Positions 52,395 to 63,768 of a DNA stretch of 64,000 bases are shown here, one piece after another (within the stretch, counting starts at the first letter, position 1; every line of letters starts with the position of its first letter). Origin of the DNA: Allolobophora icterica. Its lineage: Eukaryota; Annelida; Clitellata; Crassiclitellata; Lumbricidae. Below the pieces are notes generated by a model that was not told where the DNA came from, did not search any database, and was given only the letters and a program-made list of their open reading frames with translations. The DNA lies in assembly GCA_963556255.1 (NCBI GenBank), contig OY744605.1:4475187-4539186 (forward strand). The letters run 5' to 3'. Position numbers and translations under genes: made by a program.

Positions 52395-53237
52395 GTAAGT
52401 GAAAATCTTCTTCTCCCTGGCAAGTGAGCGTTTCTTTTGTGAGGTATTCTTTTAAAAACACCGCTCCACTCACGATGAAGGAGGCAACCTCATGCTTCTT
52501 CTAGAGTGTGACGAACTTCACGAGTATAGGCGCCGTTTTAGGACGCTGGCCCTGGGATAATCTGTAGATAATTCTGACATCAATTAAGACAGTGACAACA
52601 GACTTTTACCACCTTTCTGTAGCAACAACGAGCCACTGAGACCAACGTTAATACAGAAACTATTTCAAGCCGTCTCAACGTTTATTGAGTTGCTGCACAA
52701 CATGCCGACGAAATATAGGATATCTATAAGTATATCTCCAACAATTTCCTAGGTCCTTGTAAGATACTTGTAAGAGACACCTAGGTTTACTTAATAATAT
52801 TGCTTTAGTGAAATCGAGAATTTAAAGCCCCCACGTTCTCATAAAGAAAATTGTATCCGCACATCTTGGGTGCGTCCCTACCTCTTCGAACTTCAATATT
52901 TGTTTTATCATCTATAAACAGGCATCCAGTATAAAAAAGGAAATATAAAAATATGAAATTAAAATTCTCTCAACTGTTTTAAGATGTGGGGCACGTAATC
53001 GTAGGCCTAATTGTAAACTCCAGATTTACAAGGCGTTCAAAGCAAAACAAAGTTTCAGGAACCAGCTTATTCACAGACGGTGATGCCAAAAGCATTCGAT
53101 TCGCAGGTAAGGTCGGGATTGGTTCAAAGTCAAAATCCAAACTCAGACAGTCGAAAATCATGTGGAAACGGTGGATGATGTTTAGAACTGAAGCGTTGAC
53201 AGAAGGCGAAAGGAGAACTTCATGTAATGCTCTATTT

Positions 53238-53360
53238 AGACACCTTTAAAATGTTTTAAAGCAACTTTATATATTCGTGATGCGCTACTCCTGCCAGCAT
53301 ATTTTACTTGCCCAGTTGTAGGTTATCATAGAAGCGGCTAAAAGCATTTTAAGGGTGACT
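53238..53360. promoter_or_regulatory. Opposed PSE-TATA-like modules
   Basis: Plus: AGACACCTTTAAAATG at 53238, TATATATT at 53268. Minus: AGTCACCCTTAAAATG from 53360, TATGATAA 30 on. Homologous to the 17165-17290 pair. Confidence 0.58.
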
Positions 53361-53783
53361 AAACAGAGCACAAAATTAGCAAACAAAAAGTTCTAATAAT
53401 ATGTCAATATTTCTATCGACGTAAACAACCTTTGTTGCTGTCGTTAAACTCTGTTCCGTCCAAATCAGCACATTTACAAAGGCCTAGCGGGTAAGACTAT
53501 TTCAACGTCAACAGCCCTTGTGGCTAAATAAGATGTTGATCGCAGGTTAAACAATGACACATGACATATTTAAATATTCATCGCGTCACTGCGTTATCGT
53601 CAGGAGCGTTTAATCAACAGTTAGTTTAGCCCCGCTGCCCTTATCAAAACAAAATCGATGGGAAGGCCAGGTGAAGATTGGTTGATGGTAAAAAGCCAGT
53701 GGTCAAGATACGGTGGATGGTGTTAGATCCTGAACGATGACGGATATAAGGAAGAAAAGAAGACTCGATGCATCGATCTCCTT

Positions 53784-53820
53784 AGACACCCTCAAAACGG
53801 TGTAACCGTCATTATATATA
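53784..53820 (+). promoter_or_regulatory. PSE-TATA-like module
   Basis: AGACACCCTCAAAACGG at 53784, TATATATA at 53813 (29). Confidence 0.62.
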
Positions 53821-54248
53821 TCCCTGGCGACTTCTTGGTTCAGTGAAATCGTTCTCAAGTTCTAGGTGTAGTAAGTAGGTGAGGCTAGATCGACGTCAAC
53901 AACCTTGTGGCCATAAGATCTTAATATTTGCTGGTAAAACCGTGCACAATGCTGTCTTTAGATCCATTTAAAACGTCTAACTTCGTCCCTATTTATTCTT
54001 CAAACGCATTTAATCACAAATCACGTTTATCCCGTCACTACCGTTTTCAGCTGTCGCCAGTCCTAAGCTTGGATAAAGTAAGTATTCGTTTATTACAAAA
54101 TAGTGGTTTGACACACCGCAAACCATTACAATCAAAATCAAGAAGCATGTTAAAGCGAGGATGTAACAATGAAACTATATATAAAATTATTACATAAATC
54201 ATTTAGAATAATAAACAAAACCCTCGAAAACTTATTATTATTGTTAAT

Positions 54249-54318
54249 CATGATTATGATTATGATTATGATTATGATTATGATTATGATTATGATTATG
54301 ATTATGATTATGATAATG

Positions 54319-54393
<75 letters not shown>
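54249..54393. repeat. ATGATT then ATT microsatellite
   Basis: About 65 bp of ATGATT repeats passing directly into about 75 bp of ATT. Confidence 0.97.
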
Positions 54394-54395
<2 letters not shown>

Positions 54396-54554
54396 GCCAT
54401 TTCTATTATCCTTGAAAGGCAAAGAGAAATCATGCTGTCTAGTCTTAAGCTTAGAATGTATGTAATCATTTTATGCATGTACTGCATGTGCGCTTGTCAG
54501 ATGCAAATAGAGTCTACTAACTTACTTACTTACTTAGTAAGTATCCAACCAACT

Positions 54555-54704
54555 AAACACCTTTTTTACGTATTACTTCTGCCCTATAAGAGAATACAGA
54601 CGGCAGTCATTATTCAGCTGTTTCGTCTTGAGTGAAACGGGAAGTAAGAACCGCGACGTCTGCTTTTAGTCATAGAGCGAAAGAAACGATAAAAAAAGGA
54701 TTTT
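54555..54704. promoter_or_regulatory. Convergent PSE-TATA-like modules
   Basis: Plus: AAACACCTTTTTTACG at 54555, TATAAGAG at 54585. Minus: AAATCCTTTTTTTATCG from about 54704, TATGACTA 29 on. The enclosed 80 bp resemble those of 24280 and 61953. Confidence 0.55.
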
Positions 54705-54956
54705 AAGGAACTCAGCTTTTATGCTGATTAGCGGAGTCGTCTGGTGAGGATTCCGTGCGTTGTAACGACGTGGATCATAGTCTAAGGAAGAGTAACAATG
54801 ATACAATAATGATAATAATCAATGATGATAACGCAGATTGTTTCCATGTATATTGTCATGAGTGTAATGTTGAACTTTGAATTAACAATGACTGCTCCGA
54901 CATTTGCTGATTAGCTGAATTAATAGGTAGTTGATTGACTCGATTGAACTGGAATC

Positions 54957-55289
54957 AAGTGAGTGAGTGAGTGAGTGAGTGAGTGAGTGAGTGAGTGAGT
55001 GAGTGAGTGAGTGAGTGAGTGAGTGAGTGAGTGAGTGAGTGAGTGAGTGAGTGAGTGAGTGAGTGAGTGAGTGAGTGAGTGAGTGAGTGAGTGAGTGAGT
55101 GAGTGAGTGAGTGAGTGAGTGAGTGAGTGAGTGAGTGAGTGAGTGAGTGAGTGAGTGAGTGAGTGAGTGAGTGAGTGAGTGAGTGACTGACTGACTGACT
55201 GACTGACTGACTGACTGACTGACTGACTGACTGACTGACTGACTGACTGACTGACTGACTGACTGACTGACTGACTGACTGACTGACTG
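54957..55289. repeat. Compound GAGT then GACT tetranucleotide array
   Basis: About 227 bp of GAGT (54957-55184), then about 105 bp of GACT (55185-55289), with one clean switch. The Ser-Gln and Thr-His-Ser-Leu frames over it are artefacts. Confidence 0.98.
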
Positions 55290-55721
55290 CCTGAACGAAG
55301 GATTAAAGGAAGGTACGAACAAAGGAATGATCTATGGATATTTTCCTTGATTGAACGATTGATTTTACTGGTTGCCTGGTGCGATCGATTGTAGCTTGGT
55401 AGCGCCAATCATGTTCATTCGAAGATATGCATATTCCATAAAGCCTGAATCGGTAAGGCTACATCGTCGTCAACGGTCCATGGGGCCTAAAGAAGTTAAT
55501 CGGAGATTAAACAATAGACAAAGCGGACGCATTTAAATGATTCACCCCGTCACAATATTTTCGTCAAGTAAAATCGACGGGAAGGTCAGGTCAGGATTGG
55601 TTGAAAGTCAAAGTCAAGTGGTCAGACAGGTTTATAGTCATACGGCAACGGTGGATGGTGTTAGAACATCAGCGGCGACGGAAATAAGGGAAAGAGACAG
55701 ATTCGATGCATCGAACCCCAC

Positions 55722-55758
55722 AGACACCCTTTAAACGCTGCCACCGGCATTATATATA
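55722..55758 (+). promoter_or_regulatory. PSE-TATA-like module
   Basis: AGACACCCTTTAAACG at 55722, TATATATA at 55751 (29). Confidence 0.62.
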
Positions 55759-56151
55759 AATGCAGTAAACAATTTTTTATAAGCACCATTCCACTTGTTG
55801 GCAATGCACAGTAGTAGGTTAGGCTATATCAACGTCAACGGCTCTTGTGGCCAAAAGAAGTTCACCGCTGATTAAACAATGGACAATACTCCGTTAAATA
55901 AGATGACACATTTAAATATTTCACGCCTCACTTTGTTTTCTTCAAGAGCGGTTAATCAGCCATCAGTTACACGGCCATTTCCAGATGGAGCCAGTAAAAA
56001 CATCGATGTAAGGTTAGGTAAGGTGTGGTTGAAAGTTAAAACCCAGTAGCCTCGGACAGGTTGACAATCATAAGGTAATGGTGGATGGTGTCAGAACTTG
56101 AACAGTTACGAAGATAAAGGGAAGAGGAAGACTTGATACAACGATCTCCTT

Positions 56152-56188
56152 GGACACCCTTAAAAAGGATTAGCAGACGTTATATATA
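56152..56188 (+). promoter_or_regulatory. PSE-TATA-like module
   Basis: GGACACCCTTAAAAAGG at 56152, TATATATA at 56181 (29), then CCTCGTG, as at 21112 and 30016. Confidence 0.6.
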
Positions 56189-56389
56189 CCTCGTGCACTT
56201 GCATTTTATTCAGCAGGACTTCCATTAATGCGGCATAGTAAAATCGACGTCAACGGGCATTGTGGCCATAAAATGTTAATAATTGGAAGTTAATCCGTGT
56301 ACAGTTTAGATACATTCATAACATTTAACCCCGACACCATTAAATTTTATTCTTCAGGTTAATCATTTCACCCCATCACTACCGTTTTC

Positions 56390-56485
56390 TGGTGTCGCTA
56401 GACCGAAGCCTGGATAAAGTAGGAGGGCGACGCTAATCATCTTTGTTATGACCAGCGTAGTTAAACAGCAACTAACCGCACTAAT
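56390..56485 (+). repeat. Conserved block N
   Basis: GGTGTCGCTAGACCGAAGCC, GTAGGAGGGCGACGCTAATC, AGTTAAACAGCAACTAACC. Confidence 0.55.
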
Positions 56486-56583
56486 TACTGGTTGCTGTAG
56501 GAATATAATTAAAACGGGGTTTACTATAAAAGGGGCTAAAATGAAAGGGCGAAATGAAAAGGGCGAAAATCAATAAAGCGAAT

Positions 56584-56660
56584 CGACTGTATAGAGGACA
56601 AACGTAATATGTCCAATGCTTAACACCATGGACATATTACATTTGTGCTCTATACAGTCG
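56584..56660. repeat. Near-perfect 77-bp hairpin, copy 1
   Basis: Arms CGACTGTATAGAGGACAAAC and its inverse (about 31 bp each, two mismatches) around AATGCTTAACACCAT. AAAGGGCGAAA repeats lie on both sides (56535-56580, 56680-56705). Confidence 0.9.
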
Positions 56661-56827
56661 GAATGATAAATAAGGCGCATGTTCAAAAGGGCGAAAAGCA
56701 AAAGGGCGCATGTACCTACGTACGTCGTGTTGCATATGTGTATGTATGTATCTGAATATTTTTATAGCGCTATTTTATGTCTTAAACCACCAACGATCTT
56801 CGACTGCTCTCTTTTATTGTACCAGAT

Positions 56828-57034
56828 GCGCTGACGTCACACTTGTTACCAAGACCAACGGTGACACGCAGCTCCATCTGGCGGCCTACCGAGGTGACGT
56901 GGACATCTGTCGTCTGCTACTGGAGCACGGCGCATGCGCAGATGTGCTGAATAAGCAAGGACGAACTCCGATGCAGGAAGCACAGACCAAAAGCCACAAC
57001 GACTTCTTCCGACTCATCTCTAAGTTCCGTTCGG
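56828..57034 (+). CDS. Ankyrin-repeat exon, copy 5 (open reading frame)
   Basis: The only full-length 207-bp copy with no stop: ADVTLVTKTNGDTQLHLAAY, RGDVDICRLLLEHGACADVL, NKQGRTPMQEAQTKSHNDFF. Donor TCGG/GTAAGT is close to consensus. The acceptor AG seen in other copies has become AT (56826-56827); an upstream CAG would change the frame. One complete ankyrin repeat plus the first half of another; ankyrin repeats generally bind proteins. Partners and gene context are unknown. Confidence 0.7.
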
Positions 57035-57167
57035 GTAAGTTCTGCATTTATGTAGCGTTCTTTCTACAAGCCAACATTTGTGTTTTCAGGTAATCGAATG
57101 AATTTAGCTCTCTATTTAGAAAACTTTAAAACGGAATGAGTAACCATTTGCTTTTAGCGCTCTCTTT

Positions 57168-57427
57168 ACACACCCTCCAAACGGGATTAAACGATGCTAT
57201 ATAAGAATGGACAACGATCGGTTATGCAATTTTTTGACACCTTGTAAACGGAATCAAATGACGATACATCGACTGTATAGAGCACAAATGTAATATTATG
57301 TCCATGGTGTTAAGCATTGGACATATTACGTTTGTCCTCTATACAGTCGACATATAAATTGGTAACTAGTTGAGTTTGGTGAACTCTCTAGAAACCTTTT
57401 AAACGTTCGTAACTGCTCCTATATATA
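57168..57427 (+). promoter_or_regulatory. Three PSE-TATA-like modules, one disrupted
   Basis: ACACACCCTC at 57168 with TATATAAG at 57198; TGACACCTTG at 57235, whose TATA position (TACA) is split by the hairpin at 57269-57350, with CATATAAATT on the far side; AGAAACCTTT at 57390 with TATATATA at 57420. Confidence 0.6.
57269..57350. repeat. Near-perfect hairpin, copy 2, inverted relative to copy 1
   Basis: TCGACTG ... CAGTCGA ends, with an ATT insertion in one arm. The loop is the reverse complement of that at 56584, so the two hairpins bracket the ankyrin exon as mirror images. Confidence 0.9.
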
Positions 57428-57589
57428 CACCTGAGATTAGGCTTCGATCAATTGCGTCGGAGCATCATCCTTAATTAGAAAAGTTATCGAGTTTAAAGAA
57501 ATGAATTCTTAATAATAAAATTATAAGCTATATATTGGTATGGGAAACGGTTGGTGGTTGGTCACCAACAACTTTGAAGCAGATATTCC

Positions 57590-58860
57590 GTAGGTCCTTA
57601 GGGAAGTCGCTTACCTACATTATTGCGTAGGTGGCATTACAATAGTCAACCCTGTAGCATGTGAAAGCATACATCAGAGTTGCGGCAGCTGGAGTCGTAA
57701 GCGAGTGACGTAGGTGATAGAAGAATGTTCGATATACATTCTTCACATGCTCTGAGAAGGTAAGTTCATGGTCCAAGGTCACACCATGATCACTCACGAA
57801 GGCGGAGAAAGAGACACTAAGGAAGCATTGTTGTAAGTAGGTCAAATCAATTTTGGAGAGCCAGGTTTCTAGGACTTTCCAGAAGTCAGCCGAAGGCGGT
57901 TAGACGACATCCAGACACCAAGCGCCCTTGATGTCTTAAACATTCTATCCACCCAGGAGATAGCCTTGACAGCCGGACCTTGGACAAATGCCTGAGTATC
58001 ATCAGTATATTGGTAACCTGCGACTCCCAAAGAAGAGAGAACTAGGTTTAAGTCACCAATAAGTCATAAAGCAGAATGTATGTGATCACCGACCATTCAA
58101 TTGACCCAAAGAATCGCTTAGTTCGCCAAGAGCAGAAGGAACAGATCCACGACAGAGGGCGCTTCACGACACCGAACGACCTTTCCAATAGGATGTCATG
58201 GTCAACGCTGTCGAAAGCTGCATTCACATCTAAAATGGCGAGGAATTTTACGTGCCTTCGGTCAACAGCTCCTAAGATGTCTACCAGGATACGAGTTAGC
58301 ACAGACTCAGTGAAGTGAAACTCTCTGAACCCCGACTTTTTGCTGGGTAAGAGGAAGTTTGCTTCAAACTATCGAACAAGCTGCAAACAGACATATTTCT
58401 TAACCATCTTGATAAAAAAAAAACTTGGAAATAGTTGGCCATGTTACTGGTGCCAAGAGCATGACGCCTAAGAGATGGCAAACAATGGTTCGTTACTGTG
58501 AACGGGAAGCGCCGTCTCATTCAAAGCGGTGTTAAACAGCAACGGCAAAAATGGCAAAAGTTCATCCAAGAGGACCTTGATTAGAAACGGCGGCAGAAGA
58601 TTGAGCTCACACGACTTCAATATCGACGATAGTAGCAACTGGCGCAGGTCTTGGATGGAGATCGGTTCCAATTGGGATATCATGTAGTCTGTTGGAGGAA
58701 TGGACATGGTGGTACCGCACTCTCTGTGGAACGATGAACTGTATTAACCATTTCACGCATGAACTCCAGATAGTCCGTGGGCCACTTGAATGATTGCTTT
58801 ATGGAGATTCTTGAGGTGATGAGTGATGACCACAGTTATCGGGTGTTACTTTAAGACTAG
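57590..58860 (-). pseudogene. CR1-like LINE, longest copy, frameshifted
   Basis: Right to left: SQLEPISIQDLRQLLLSSIL; TSNMANYFQVFFLSRWLRNM; FLAILDVNAAFDSVDHDILL, the first reverse-transcriptase aspartate motif; the catalytic box YTDD at 57998-58009; then LDHELTFSEHVKNVYRTFFY. The pieces lie in several frames with stops, so it is inactive. Fragments of the same family: 26740, 42474, 46845, 63769. Confidence 0.85.
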
Positions 58861-59012
58861 TGAACTATTCCCTTTATCCCTTAAACCTTAAAGGCTTAAA
58901 GTTTAAGCCTTTTAAGTTTAAGGAAATTGTTCACTAGTTTCAATGTTTAGCGACATCTAATGACAAGTGAGTTTTTCAAAGGAACGGTATTATTGGAATT
59001 TCGCTTATGAAG
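58861..59012. other. Non-coding DNA with a small inverted repeat
   Basis: CCTTAAACCTTAAAGGCTTA and AAGCCTTTTAAGTTTAAGG form overlapping inverted segments; a GTTTAGCGACATCTAATG string follows at 58947. Confidence 0.5.
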
Positions 59013-59107
59013 GTACTTATAGGGTAGTCTGACGTGTAAAAGAGGTGTTTAGGGAGTCTCTTTTGATATACATAGATAGATGTATATAACACGTAAGAGA
59101 GGTGTTT
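59013..59107 (-). promoter_or_regulatory. Two tandem PSE-TATA-like modules
   Basis: AAACACCTCT from 59050 with TATAAGTA 29 on; AAACACCTCT from 59107, whose TATATACA is only about 20 on (shortened). Confidence 0.55.
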
Positions 59108-59207
59108 AAGAGAGTCTTGGCTAGTTGCTTATTCCAGGCCAGGGACTGAAACTACCACATCAGGGTAATGGCTGCGTTAAGAGGAGATGTCGGATTCGGT
59201 TCCAGAG

Positions 59208-59256
59208 TTTTACGAAATCTTATGGCTATTAAGGCCGTTGGCATCGACATAAATTA
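59208..59256 (-). repeat. Block M, diverged
   Basis: Plus strand: TCCAGAGTTTTACGAAATCT, TATGGCTATTAAGGCCG, TTGGCATCGAC. Confidence 0.5.
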
Positions 59257-60295
59257 GTTTAGCATAATACAGCTCAGTATTCGCATAGAAGTTGTTCTGT
59301 TCCCATCCCCGCCCCATCCATACAGGTTTTCCGCACCACCGCAGGACTACGTCACATTCCCCGCAAAAAAGTTTTCACCAATAAAATTTAAAAAATAACA
59401 ATTATTAGCTTACATGTATTGCTGATCGAATTAATAAAACACACACAAAACCAGGAAAATATTTAAATGTGTCATCTTATCAAAAGTTTGCATGAACCAA
59501 GTCTTGACTATTTCTGACGAGCTAACAGCTTCAGGAAATAAAAAAATCTCATGGTTAGAAGCAATAAAATTAAATTTATGTATTTGCAAGTTTTTCGCTA
59601 TTTCCAGTTATTGTTTGGGAAATGGGTTTAATTTAATCAGCACCATTTAGGCTATTAGTGCTGTAAGTCATATTCGTTTTAGCAAGATTTTAATCCCGAA
59701 CTTTAGGGGGGGTCATACCATTAGATTAAACTGACTTCACGTTAGGGTTTCGAGTCTTTGGAGTCTGAGTCTTTGGAGCTAAGGCTATTATATATAGCAA
59801 TGCTATTTTTGCAATATACTAATAATATTCCAAAGTTCTAGTCCGTGAAATTGTTATTCTGAACGTATATCTTTGGGGCACATGTCCACTATAATAGTAT
59901 TTGGTAAAGCATACTTGTCAACAGAAGATACGGTCTTTTGAAGAGAATTCATCTTGTCGACCTTTGTGTTCGAGCCTCGAAGTCTGAGCGCCGCATAAGT
60001 TGCCGTGTGATTTCAGCAAATTATGAAACGGCTAAATATCACTTTTAGTTGAACTGCAATTACTTTCAAAACAAATTCGGTCGCATTTTGTTTCAACAGT
60101 TTATTTATATCGCACTTTTCCATGTCGCTTAAAATGTTTTACTGAAAACAATTTATTCAGCACAAACAAACCGGAAACAGGAAGTGGAAAATAGAAATAG
60201 TGTAACTCATCGATATCTATATTTGGACCTAAATATTGATATGATGGTGTAAGCCTGTTGGGTCGAAACTTTACTTTATACTATAAACATTAAAC
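59257..60295. other. Non-coding spacer
   Basis: About 1 kb of AT-rich DNA with no supported gene, module or repeat that I recognise. Confidence 0.5.
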
Positions 60296-60425
60296 ATGTT
60301 ACCATTACCGCGGTTTTATCGCCCGCTCATTCACCATTACCGCGGTATTCCCTCGACAGTAAACCCCATTACCGCGGTAAACCGACATTCCTGTAACCAT
60401 TACCGAGATATTTACCGCGGTCACT
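60296..60425. repeat. ACCATTACCGCGGT repeats
   Basis: ACCATTACCGCGGT at 60301 and 60333, CCATTACCGCGGTA at 60366, ACCATTACCGAGAT at 60396 and TTTACCGCGGTC at 60411. The first four are about 30-33 bp apart. TACCGCGGTA is palindromic. Confidence 0.8.
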
Positions 60426-60485
60426 CTCTAACTGACTCTACTATAAGTGGAGTAATGGAAGAGTTAAAACGGCCTTCTATTCAGA

Positions 60486-60523
60486 TTATATATAGGGCAA
60501 GGGTAACTCGTAAAAAGGTGTGT
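60486..60523 (-). promoter_or_regulatory. PSE-TATA-like module
   Basis: ACACACCTTTTTACGAG from 60523, TATATATA 29 on. Confidence 0.6.
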
Positions 60524-61082
60524 ACATGTAGCGCTGTGGTTTTCATCCGGGCTTCCGCTGAAACTAGGGTTTGCACGGGCATTTGCCAGAGATTCGGCCG
60601 CAGTTCAATACATTATTTAATGTGAAAAGCACCAACTGAATTAATAAAAAAAATGAGAAATGAGTAGAATTCAACACCGCTTTCAGTGATTCTTGCAAAA
60701 ACAGAATACTGTGTTAAAATAACTAACGTCATTACCAGATTATCCCAACATTACAAGTTACCGAAAACGATTTTAGTGTCTGGAAATGTGCATGATGTTC
60801 GACCACATTGTTCTGTCTTAATATCTGGGCAGCAGTCTGTCTGTCTGTCTCTCATGGAGTTGCTTCTGCCGTAGCGCTCGTGAATAGGCTGGTGCCCTGC
60901 GCTTGGCCTTCGAGTGGCGCTTTAGAAGTTTGGAGATTACGATTACGATTACGATTACGAAAAACCGTTGCCATATTGTCTCTGTCTCATGACCGAGTTT
61001 TACCAATGGCCGATCATAACATCAAAAAAACTTCTATGTGTAATGCTTTATTCTTATCGATTTCATAACAGTTGTTTACATT

Positions 61083-61350
61083 GGGGCGGTTGAGATGGCT
61101 GATTGGTAACAGGCTGGAACGAGGATCAGAAGGACGCCGGTTCGATACCCGCTAGCCCCATAAGGTTGGCTCAGCCTTGCATTCGTTAGAGGGCGACTGT
61201 AAACTTCAGCGGTAGGACAGATGTGCGCCGTTCATGGTGGCAGTATATACAGTTAAATTCGACTCCTGTAAAACTGTATCTGTCACTAATAAAATATCAT
61301 GTAAGGCACTGCTGAGCACCGGTTGAGTGGCCCCATAGCAAGTACGGGGC
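61083..61350 (+). mobile_element. tRNA-like SINE, family 4
   Basis: GGGGCGGTTGAGATGGCTGA with B box GCCGGTTCGATACCCG and a closing GCTAGCCCCA that can pair with the start, like a tRNA acceptor stem. It ends in a GAT-type repeat tail at 61351. Confidence 0.62.
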
Positions 61351-61556
<206 letters not shown>

Positions 61557-61744
61557 ATGTACAGTCGGTAAAATAAAGAATATACTTAAATACTTACACA
61601 TATATTCATTTCTTGAAATGATGGAGGGGTGAAAAGCGCTGGGTTCCGTGAGCAAATAAGTGCTTTGTGCAAGGTTTCGTCATAATAAAACGGATGAAAA
61701 CGACTAATTTAGAGACTAATGATTTAAAAATTTCTTATAGAAAC

Positions 61745-61802
61745 GGATGGTCCAGAGCATATCGACAACTTATCTCAACAAAAGCCGTTGACATCGACAG
61801 AA
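61745..61802 (-). repeat. Block M, diverged
   Basis: Plus strand: GATGGTCCAGAGCATATCGA, CAACTTATCTCAACAAAAGC, CGTTGACATCGACAG. Confidence 0.55.
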
Positions 61803-61952
61803 ATTAATTTTGAACTGTACTCGCCGTTCGTGTGGCTCAGTATGAATATTCAAATAAAAGAAGACTACTTTAAACACCTCTAACTCCGCCACTGCCCTAC
61901 ATGTGGTAGTGGCAGGCCCAAGGCTGTTGAAAGAAAAAGTATCCAACCAACT

Positions 61953-62202
61953 AAACACCTCTTTTACGTGTTGCTTTTGCCCATAAGAGAATACGCACGG
62001 GAACTCATTTCAGCTTTCTGATTAACGTCTTATTCATAAAGAAACCGTAAAGGCTGGATGGATCTAGGGTTTAACGACATCTTATAGCAACAAAGGCTGT
62101 TGACGTCGACAGAAATTATTTTTGGCGTATTACAGCTCTTTAACCGTAGCCATTCGTCTGCTTTTAGTTATTGGGCGGAAAAACACATAAAAAGAGGTGT
62201 TA
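61953..62202. promoter_or_regulatory. Convergent PSE-TATA-like modules enclosing inverted block M
   Basis: Plus: AAACACCTCTTTTACGTG at 61953, CATAAGAG 29 on. Minus: TAACACCTCTTTTTATG from 62202, AATAACTA in the TATA position. Block M between them (62060-62120) runs opposite to that at 33376 and ends AATTATTTTTGGC on the plus strand. Confidence 0.58.
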
Positions 62203-62280
62203 AGGGAATGCTCGCCCATAGAAAGTGAGAATGCTACCCGGTTAAATGCACGTTCCCAGGGATTGGTCAGTAGTTTAAGT

Positions 62281-62907
62281 CATACTGGTCACCAACTGGA
62301 AGTGCAAGAAGAACATGAGGACGCTGGACTGGTCCGCCCAATCCCCGGATTTGAATCCGATTGAGAATCTTTGGCATAAAATAGCCATGGAGATATCCAC
62401 GAGACAACCGACCACCAAGCGCTAGCTGACCGAGTCGCACATCGCCGCCTGCCATGGACGCCCCCAACCACCTCATCAGGCTGGTCCAAACAATGCTGAC
62501 ACGCTGCAGACAAGTGGCAAAGATCCAGGGCTGGTCCATAAAATACTGATCAATCATTGGCTTTTGTCAAGGCTACTACATGATAGAGAAGACATACGAT
62601 CACAAATGTTCGTTATTTAATGTCAACACATTGCGCTATGCACAGTACTGTTAATCTCGATCCAACTCTGACGCCCAATCCGTCATTCCTATGGTTTCTA
62701 TAGTAGGTTCATGTTATCGTATCATAACTAATGTGAAACTAAGAGTCACTCATCTTAAGATGTTGATTTTCAAAGCTAAATACAACACCTATAACATTAA
62801 ATAAAATGAATGATATTACCTCTAAGGCTGAATAGAGATAAAAGCACTGGAAGCCGAAAAATCGCAAAAATGTTGGGTGATGCAAAACTTATGCACACCA
62901 CTGTATG
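62281..62907 (+). pseudogene. Tc1-like transposase C-terminal fragment and terminus
   Basis: Frame at 62288-62422: NWKCKKNMRTLDWSAQSPDL, NPIENLWHKIAMEISTRQPT, then TAG. DWSAQSPDLNPIENLW holds the third catalytic acidic residue (Glu) of the Tc1/mariner DDE transposase. The first two acidic residues are absent. The right terminus TTATGCACACCACTGTA (to 62907) is the element's inverted end, the same type as at 51366. Dead element. Confidence 0.85.
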
Positions 62908-62928
62908 AATAGAAGCGCAGTTGATATT

Positions 62929-62967
62929 AGACACCTTTAAAAGAGACCTTATGTTGAAATATAAATC
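62929..62967 (+). promoter_or_regulatory. Altered PSE-TATA-like module
   Basis: AGACACCTTTAAAAGAG at 62929, TATAAATC 31 on; close to 41942. Confidence 0.45.
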
Positions 62968-63299
62968 ACATTTAATTAATGCATAATAATTCGATCAAAA
63001 CTGTATGAAAGTAAGAGAGATTGAAGTCAACACTGGTTAGGTATAATCGTAATATCTAGATCCGTACAACGCCTCAACGCTAAGTCGCGGGAACAAGTGT
63101 ATTCGAAAGAGTTTAGTCAAAATAAAATAGGTAGTAGGCAGGTCAGGTATGCATGCATTATGGATGTGAGTATGTATTGCAGGCTGTCTGTTCTGTTAGT
63201 AGTTTAGATTTATCGCATAACATGTACTGATTTGTAATCATACTGCATTGTTGTCAGTTTGAAGATATTAAACGAAGATTATAAGATTATAAGTATGCA

Positions 63300-63522
63300 T
63301 GTTTTAATGCATGTGTGTATGTGTAGGTGTATTTGTGTATGTATGTATGTATGCATGCATGCGTATGTATATATTATGCATGCATGTATGCGTGTGCATA
63401 TATGCATATAGTTATTTATGTTTGTATATGCGACTGTATGCTTGTATTTGTGAATGTGCACATGTATAATTATGTATTTCTGTATGAACCTGCGGACGTC
63501 GTGATATATATATATATATATT

Positions 63523-63569
<47 letters not shown>

Positions 63570-63600
63570 TATATGTCTGACTATTTTTATAGCGCTATTG
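63300..63600. repeat. TATG-rich DNA and AT microsatellite
   Basis: Intron-like TATG tract, then an AT tract at 63505-63566, leading to TATAGCGCTATTGTGTCTTAAA, the DNA that always precedes the ankyrin exon. Confidence 0.75.
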
Positions 63601-63642
63601 TGTGTCTTAAATTTTCGACTGCTCTCCCTTTTAGTTCCAGAG

Positions 63643-63768
63643 GCGCTGACGTCAGATTCGTTACCAAGAGCAACGGTGACACGTCGCTCCATCTGGCGGC
63701 CTACCGAGGTCACGTGGACATCTGTCGTGTGATAATGGAGCAAAGCGCATGCGCAGACGTGCTGGACA
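63643..63768 (+). pseudogene. Ankyrin-repeat exon, copy 6 (fused to LINE DNA)
   Basis: Acceptor TTAGTTCCAGAG/GC, then ADVRFVTKSNGDTSLHLAAY, RGHVDICRVIMEQSACADVL. At 63769 the exon passes into CR1-like LINE sequence (AACTGGGTCAACCTTTTGAC), losing the second half and the donor. Confidence 0.8.

Noticed and set aside
54882..55408. 146-162 codon Ser-Gln and Thr-His-Ser-Leu frames
   Set aside because: Translation of the GAGT/GACT array.
62095..62130. A complete snRNA or spliced-leader gene ending in the Sm-like site after block M
   Set aside because: Orientation relative to the nearest promoter module differs among loci and no constant 5' end or donor is seen.
62267..62557. Minus-strand frames of 74-96 codons
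   Set aside because: Antisense of the Tc1 transposase fragment.
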